From the NCBI RefSeq assembly GCF_000308675.1, contig NZ_BAGE01000001.1, positions 1-64,000 of the forward strand: DNA of 64,000 nt. The letters are read 5' to 3'. The DNA is from Nocardia paucivorans NBRC 100373. GTDB taxonomy: Bacteria; Actinomycetota; Actinomycetes; Mycobacteriales; Mycobacteriaceae. This document shows positions 59,817 through 64,000 of this stretch, in pieces. The notes below the pieces were generated by a model. That model saw nothing but the letters and a program-made list of their open reading frames with translations. It was not told the DNA's origin and searched no databases. The first letter of the stretch is position 1. Every line of letters starts with the position of its first letter. Position numbers and translations under genes: made by a program.

Positions 59817-61283
59817 TCAGCGCCCTCGCAGACCCGCGTCCAACACCGCCCGGGCGACCGGCGCCGCGACCGATCCACCGGTCGCTGCCAGAGCTTGGTC
59901 GCCCCCGTTCTCCACGATCACCGCGATGGCGATCTTCGGATTCTGCGCGGGTGCGAATGCTATGTACCAGGCGTGCGGCGGTGTGTTGCGTGAATCGGTG
60001 CCGTGTTCGGCCGTACCGGTCTTGGACGCGATCTGGTACGCCGACCGCCCACCGCCCGCGGTGTTGTTCTCCGACGCGATCATCAGGTCGGTCAGCGTCG
60101 ACGCTACCGCGGCGCTGATCGTCTGCCCCACGGAGACCGGCTCTGTGCTGTCGATCTCACTCAGATCCGGGCCCTGGATCCGGTCGACCAGGTACGGCTC
60201 CATTCGGACACCACCATTGGCGATGGTGGCCGCGATCACCGCGTTCTGCAGCGGGGTCAGCGCCACATCACGCTGCCCGATGCTGCTCTGCCCGAGTGCG
60301 GCGTCGTCGGGGATATCGCCCACGGTGCTCTCGGCGACCGGAATCGGAATACCGCGGTGGGGGCCGATGCCGAAGGCCGCGGCGGTGTCCTCGAGAGCGG
60401 ATGCGCCCACTTTGACCCCGAGCTCGACGAACGCGGTGTTGCAGGACCTGCGGAACGCCTCGTACAGCGAGGCCGTGGGCCCGGGACCGCAGGTAGTGCC
60501 GTTGTAGTTCTCCAAAGGGGTGCTGGTGCCCGGCAAGGTGATGGTCGGGGCCGCGGTGAACTGGTCCTGGGGTGAGGCGATGCCGCGGGCCAGCGCCGCC
60601 GCGGTGACCACGACCTTGAATGTGGAACCGGGCGGGTAGGTCTGCGAGACGGCACGGTTGAGCATCGGCTGGTTCGAATCGGTGTGCAGGTCCTCCCAGG
60701 CCTGGGTGCCACTGGCCCCATCGTGGCCCGCCAACCGGTTGGGATCGTAGCTGGGCGTGGAGACCATGGTGAGGATCTTGCCGGTGCTGGGCTCGATGGC
60801 CACCACCGAACCGGTGTACCCCCGGTCGGTGAGCTCTTGGTAGGCGGCTTCCTGCATAGCCGGGTCGATGGTGGTGACGACATTGCCGCCCCGCGGGTCG
60901 CGGCCGGAGATCAGATCCACCAGGTGGCTACCGAACAATTGGCCGTCGGAGCCGTTGAGCACCGGGTCCTCGGCCCGTTCCAGGCCCGTGCTGCCGTACT
61001 GCATCGAATAGAAGCCGGTGACCGGGGCATACGCGGCCGGGCTGCTGGGGTAGACGCGCAGATATTTGTAACGGTCGTCGGTGGCGACCGAACTGGCGAG
61101 CACGGTGCCCCCGGCGGAGATCTGTCCGCGCTGGCGTGAGTACTCGTCCAACAGGACCCGCGAGTTGCGCGGATCGGTGCGATAGTCGTCGGCCTTGATG
61201 ACCTGGATATAAGTGGCGTTGCACAGTAGAGCGACGATCATCACCATAACGGCCATCGACACGCGGCGCAGCGGAGTGTTCAC
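59817..61283 (-). CDS. pbpA: penicillin-binding transpeptidase PbpA
   Basis: Class B penicillin-binding protein that cross-links peptidoglycan during growth and division; partner of RodA. An N-terminal membrane anchor ([20 protein letters not shown]) is followed by the dimerisation region and the transpeptidase domain. Active site PPGSTFKV has Ser220 and Lys223. The SxN motif is SCN in [12 protein letters not shown], and the KTG box is SKTGTAEHG. The 488 residues agree with Rv0016c. The start overlaps the rodA stop by four bases (ATGA). pknA follows 37 bases downstream. Confidence 0.96.
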   Translation of the reverse strand: MNTPLRRVSMAVMVMIVALLCNATYIQVIKADDYRTDPRNSRVLLDEYSRQRGQISAGGTVLASSVATDDRYKYLRVYPSSPAAYAPVTGFYSMQYGSTGLERAEDPVLNGSDGQLFGSHLVDLISGRDPRGGNVVTTIDPAMQEAAYQELTDRGYTGSVVAIEPSTGKILTMVSTPSYDPNRLAGHDGASGTQAWEDLHTDSNQPMLNRAVSQTYPPGSTFKVVVTAAALARGIASPQDQFTAAPTITLPGTSTPLENYNGTTCGPGPTASLYEAFRRSCNTAFVELGVKVGASALEDTAAAFGIGPHRGIPIPVAESTVGDIPDDAALGQSSIGQRDVALTPLQNAVIAATIANGGVRMEPYLVDRIQGPDLSEIDSTEPVSVGQTISAAVASTLTDLMIASENNTAGGGRSAYQIASKTGTAEHGTDSRNTPPHAWYIAFAPAQNPKIAIAVIVENGGDQALAATGGSVAAPVARAVLDAGLRGR

Positions 61284-62752
61284 AGCGCTCGCCCCCTTTC
61301 CCGACGGCGCACCAGCTGGGTCTGCATTTCCGCGAGCGGTGCGGCCGGTTCGCGTTTGCGGGGCGGGGCCGGGGCCCGCGCGGCGTCGGAGATCTTGATG
61401 ATCAGGGCCAGCAGCGCGTAGTTGGCCAGCAGCGAGGATCCGCCGTACGACACGAACGGCGTGGTGAGACCGGTGAGCGGGATCAGCTTGGTGACGCCGC
61501 CGACCACCACGAAGATCTGGATGGCGATGGTGAACGACAGACCGGCGGCCAGCAGCTTGCCGAAGCTGTCGCGGACGGCGAGGGCGGTGCGCATACCGCG
61601 CAGGATCAGGATCAGGAACAGCACGAGTATCGCGGTGAGCCCGATGAGCCCGAGTTCTTCGCCGACGGTGGTGATGATGAAGTCGGTATTGGCGAAGGGC
61701 ACCTGTGAGGGACGTCCACTACCCAGGCCGGTGCCGGCCAGGCCGCCCGTGGCCAGCCCGAACAGCGACTGGACGATCTGGTAGCCGGTGTTGTTGTAGT
61801 CGTCGAACGGATGCAGCCAGGTCGCCACCCGTACCCGGACGTGGCCGAAGAATTGGTAGGCGAAGACGAAGCCGAGGGTGAGCAGGCCACCCCCGATGAT
61901 CAGCCAGCCGACCCGTTCGGTGGCGATGTAGAGCATCACCAGCACGGTTCCGAAGATCAGTAGGGAGGTGCCGAGATCCTTCTCGAGTACCAGCACTCCG
62001 ATGCACAGGATCCACACCGCGAGGATGGGGCCCAGGTCCCGCCTGCGCGGGAATTCCATCCCCAGTACATGCCGACCCGCCGCGGTGAACAGTTCACGCT
62101 TGGCCACCAGCACCGAGGCGAAGAAGATGATCAGCAGGATCTTGGCGAATTCGCCGGGCTGAATGCTGATACCGGGTAGTTTGATCCAGATCTTGGCGCC
62201 GTTGGTCTCGGAGAACCGGCCCGGCAGTATTGCGGGGATGGCCAGCGCCACCAACCCGATCAGCCCGAGGGTGTAGCTGTAGCGGGCCAGGGTGCGGTAG
62301 TCGGGCAGCGCGAGCAATACCGCGACGAACACCACGATGCCCAGGGCCGTCCACAGGACCTGGGGATTGGCATTGGGGGCGGGAAGTTCCTGGGACAGGA
62401 ACGCCGCGTTCTCCTGGTCGGCCAGATCCAGCCGGTGGATCAAGACCAGACCGATACCGTTGAGCAGGGCGACGATCGGCAACAACAGGGGGTCGCTGTA
62501 CGGCGCGAAGCGCCGGACGGCCAGATGCGCGACCGCGAACAATCCCAGGTAGGCCACGCCGTATTTGGCGATATCCCAGGTGATCGACTGCTCCTGGCTC
62601 GCTTCCACCAAAAAGAGCGCGGTGGTGGTGATGAACGCCGAGAAACCGAGCAACAGCAGTTCGGTGTTGCGCCTGGTGCTCGGCGGTACCTGGGCGAAAC
62701 CGCCCGGGGGACTAGGAAAAGCCCCGGCGGACGGTGGTGCCGGTGCGGACAT
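61280..62752 (-). CDS. rodA: SEDS peptidoglycan glycosyltransferase RodA
   Basis: Membrane polymerase of glycan strands in the FtsW/RodA/SpoVE family. It has 490 residues with about 12 membrane helices. The SEDS motifs are visible: LPGISIQPGEFAKILLIIFF, LEKDLGTSLLIFGTVLVMLY, the long extracytoplasmic loop, then PFANTDFIITTVGEELGLIG and PLTGLTTPFVSYGGSSLLAN. The N-terminal 30 residues are Pro-rich and disordered. The start at 62752 shares a base with the pstP stop (TGATG); an open frame further upstream, to 63031, lies inside pstP and is ignored. Confidence 0.95.
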   Translation of the reverse strand: MSAPAPPSAGAFPSPPGGFAQVPPSTRRNTELLLLGFSAFITTTALFLVEASQEQSITWDIAKYGVAYLGLFAVAHLAVRRFAPYSDPLLLPIVALLNGIGLVLIHRLDLADQENAAFLSQELPAPNANPQVLWTALGIVVFVAVLLALPDYRTLARYSYTLGLIGLVALAIPAILPGRFSETNGAKIWIKLPGISIQPGEFAKILLIIFFASVLVAKRELFTAAGRHVLGMEFPRRRDLGPILAVWILCIGVLVLEKDLGTSLLIFGTVLVMLYIATERVGWLIIGGGLLTLGFVFAYQFFGHVRVRVATWLHPFDDYNNTGYQIVQSLFGLATGGLAGTGLGSGRPSQVPFANTDFIITTVGEELGLIGLTAILVLFLILILRGMRTALAVRDSFGKLLAAGLSFTIAIQIFVVVGGVTKLIPLTGLTTPFVSYGGSSLLANYALLALIIKISDAARAPAPPRKREPAAPLAEMQTQLVRRRERGRAL

Positions 62753-64000
62753 CAGTCCGTCACCCGGCAGTTCTCCCCCGCGACCTGCGGTTTTGCGGGA
62801 GCTGTCGTCGGTGCGGGGGCCGTTGTCGGCGCGGGAGCGGTGGCCGGCGCCGGCGGCTGCAATACCCCATCCGGTGCCGGTGCGGCCGGTGCCGGGACCT
62901 CCGGTGTCGGACCGGGGGCGGGCGGCTGCGGTGCGTCCGGTGCCGGGGTGGGCGGTGCCGGCGGCGGTGGCGGCACCGCGCTCGTGCTCGGAACAACGCC
63001 GGGCTGCGAAATGCTCGGAGTCTTCCGGCACGGCGGCAGCAGTTCACGTTCGGCGAGGACCCGCATCTGATCTTTGGCCTTCTCCAGTGAGCCGGGTGGC
63101 AGTCCTTTGTCCACCTGGTCACGACCGGTCTGCTCGAGATCGCTCATCTTCAGTTCCCGGCAGCCCGGTGGCAATTCGGCGCCGCTTTCGACCAAGGTGA
63201 GCGCACCCTGGGCATCGACGCAGCCGATGAGATTCACCTCGTGGATGGAGTAGCCGAGAATCGAGCCGGGCAGTCCGCGCAGGATGACCACGCTCTCGTT
63301 GTCCGCGCCCACGTAGTAGTTGTCGCGGATCATCTTGTACCCGACCACCAGACCGATGCCGACGGCCAGCACCAAGGCCATCGCGAGCAGTATCCAGCGC
63401 AGTTTGTGCGAGGAAGAGGGCGGGGGTTCGGGAGCGGCCGCGGGGGCGCGGCGCGGAGTCGCCTGCGGCGGGCGCATGGCGGCAGCGCGCCCGGCGGCGG
63501 TATTCGGCGGCGGGGTGTCCTCGCTCTCACCGGAGGCGGCGCCCGCCACGATCGGGTGACTTTGTCCGTAGTCGAGATCGATGACATCGGCGACGACGAC
63601 GGTCACATTGTCCGGGCCGCCACTGCGCAGGGCCAGCTCGATGAGGCGGTCGGCGCATTCGTCGGCCGTGCCCTCGCGCATGGTGTTCGCGATGGTCTCG
63701 TCGCTCACCACATCGGAGAGCCCGTCCGAGCACAGCAGATAGCGGTCACCCGCGCGGGCCTCCCGCATGATCAGCGTCGGTTCGATCTCGTTACCGGTGA
63801 GGGCGCGCATGATGAGCGAACGCTGCGGGTGGGTATGGGCCTGCTCGGCGGTTATCCGGCCCTCGTCGACCAGGGACTGGACGAAGGTGTCGTCCCGGGT
63901 GATCTGGGTGAGTTCGGAGTCGCGGAGCATATAGGCGCGGGAGTCGCCGATATGCACCAAGCCGAGTTTCTTGCCCGCGAACAGGATGGCGGTGAGCGTG
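62752..64000 (-). CDS. pstP: Ser/Thr phosphatase PstP, 5' end outside the window
   Basis: PP2C-type phosphatase that reverses PknA and PknB phosphorylation. The frame stays open to the end of the window, so the N-terminal portion is missing. Visible PP2C motifs: LFAGKKLGLVHIGDSRAYML, the aspartate motif CSDGLSDVV and the late GGPDNVTVVVADV. One membrane helix (RWILLAMALVLAVGIGLVVG) is followed by an extracellular domain of about 190 residues, whose last 90 are a Pro/Ala-rich repeat tail (APAPTTAPAPTTAPAKPQ). First visible gene of the wall-growth operon; fhaA and fhaB would be expected beyond the edge. Confidence 0.94.
   Translation of the reverse strand, partial: TLTAILFAGKKLGLVHIGDSRAYMLRDSELTQITRDDTFVQSLVDEGRITAEQAHTHPQRSLIMRALTGNEIEPTLIMREARAGDRYLLCSDGLSDVVSDETIANTMREGTADECADRLIELALRSGGPDNVTVVVADVIDLDYGQSHPIVAGAASGESEDTPPPNTAAGRAAAMRPPQATPRRAPAAAPEPPPSSSHKLRWILLAMALVLAVGIGLVVGYKMIRDNYYVGADNESVVILRGLPGSILGYSIHEVNLIGCVDAQGALTLVESGAELPPGCRELKMSDLEQTGRDQVDKGLPPGSLEKAKDQMRVLAERELLPPCRKTPSISQPGVVPSTSAVPPPPPAPPTPAPDAPQPPAPGPTPEVPAPAAPAPDGVLQPPAPATAPAPTTAPAPTTAPAKPQVAGENCRVTD

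Overview
The window is a high-GC actinobacterial chromosome segment spanning the replication origin. Gene order from pcnA through parB/parA, rsmG, yidC, rnpA, rpmH, dnaA, dnaN, recF, dciA, gyrB, gyrA, tRNA-Ile, tRNA-Ala and on to crgA, trpG, pknB, pknA, pbpA, rodA and pstP matches the conserved origin region of Mycobacteriales. The lack of gnd between recF and dciA, the rhomboid/PH-domain/CrgA arrangement, the very long DnaA linker and GyrA with Ser90 suggest Nocardia or a close relative. That is an inference from synteny and protein features, not a database match.

Layout. (1) 1-7805, left accessory segment: an MFS exporter cut by the window edge, a secreted DUF4185 protein, a fused HyuA-HyuB/5-oxoprolinase and an unassigned protein. 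(2) 7812-23032: pcnA (minus), then nudix, DUF6049, murJ, sigM, anti-sigma factor, trxB, trxA and cwlM, and a convergent conserved protein (minus). (3) 23217-29952: a minus-strand run of parB, parA, rsmG, khpB/jag, yidC, yidD, rnpA and rpmH. Four parS-like sites lie at 25270-26869, around an unusually long gene-free gap. (4) 29953-38092: dnaA, a 1.1-kb oriC with DnaA boxes and duplicated palindromes, dnaN, recF, a second DnaA-box cluster, dciA and an epoxide-hydrolase-like gene. (5) 38418-45256: gyrB, gyrA, a DUF3566 protein, tRNA-Ile, a 35-residue DLW-39-type protein and tRNA-Ala. (6) 45257-52666: variable and partly decayed DNA. It holds a DHA2 exporter, an IS5-type transposase remnant, a frameshifted VOC gene, a thioesterase, a TetR remnant, an MpaB-type oxygenase and a DrrAB-like ABC exporter. 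(7) 52871-64000: rhomboid protease, PH-domain protein, crgA, trpG/pabA, an Hrp1-like CBS protein, then the minus-strand operon pstP-rodA-pbpA-pknA-pknB, with pstP cut by the window end.

Functional themes. Replication initiation, segregation and topology (dnaA, oriC, dnaN, recF, dciA, gyrBA, parAB/parS) sit together. A second theme is cell-wall growth under Ser/Thr kinase control. PknA, PknB and PstP, with RodA and PbpA, lie at one end. Two proteins of their known regulatory circuit, MurJ with a pseudokinase domain and the degenerate amidase CwlM, lie at the other. A thiol-redox module (sigM, anti-sigma factor, trxB, trxA) is linked to it, and a SigH/SigR-type promoter can be read directly upstream of trxB. 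No rRNA, CRISPR array, prophage or intact insertion sequence was seen.
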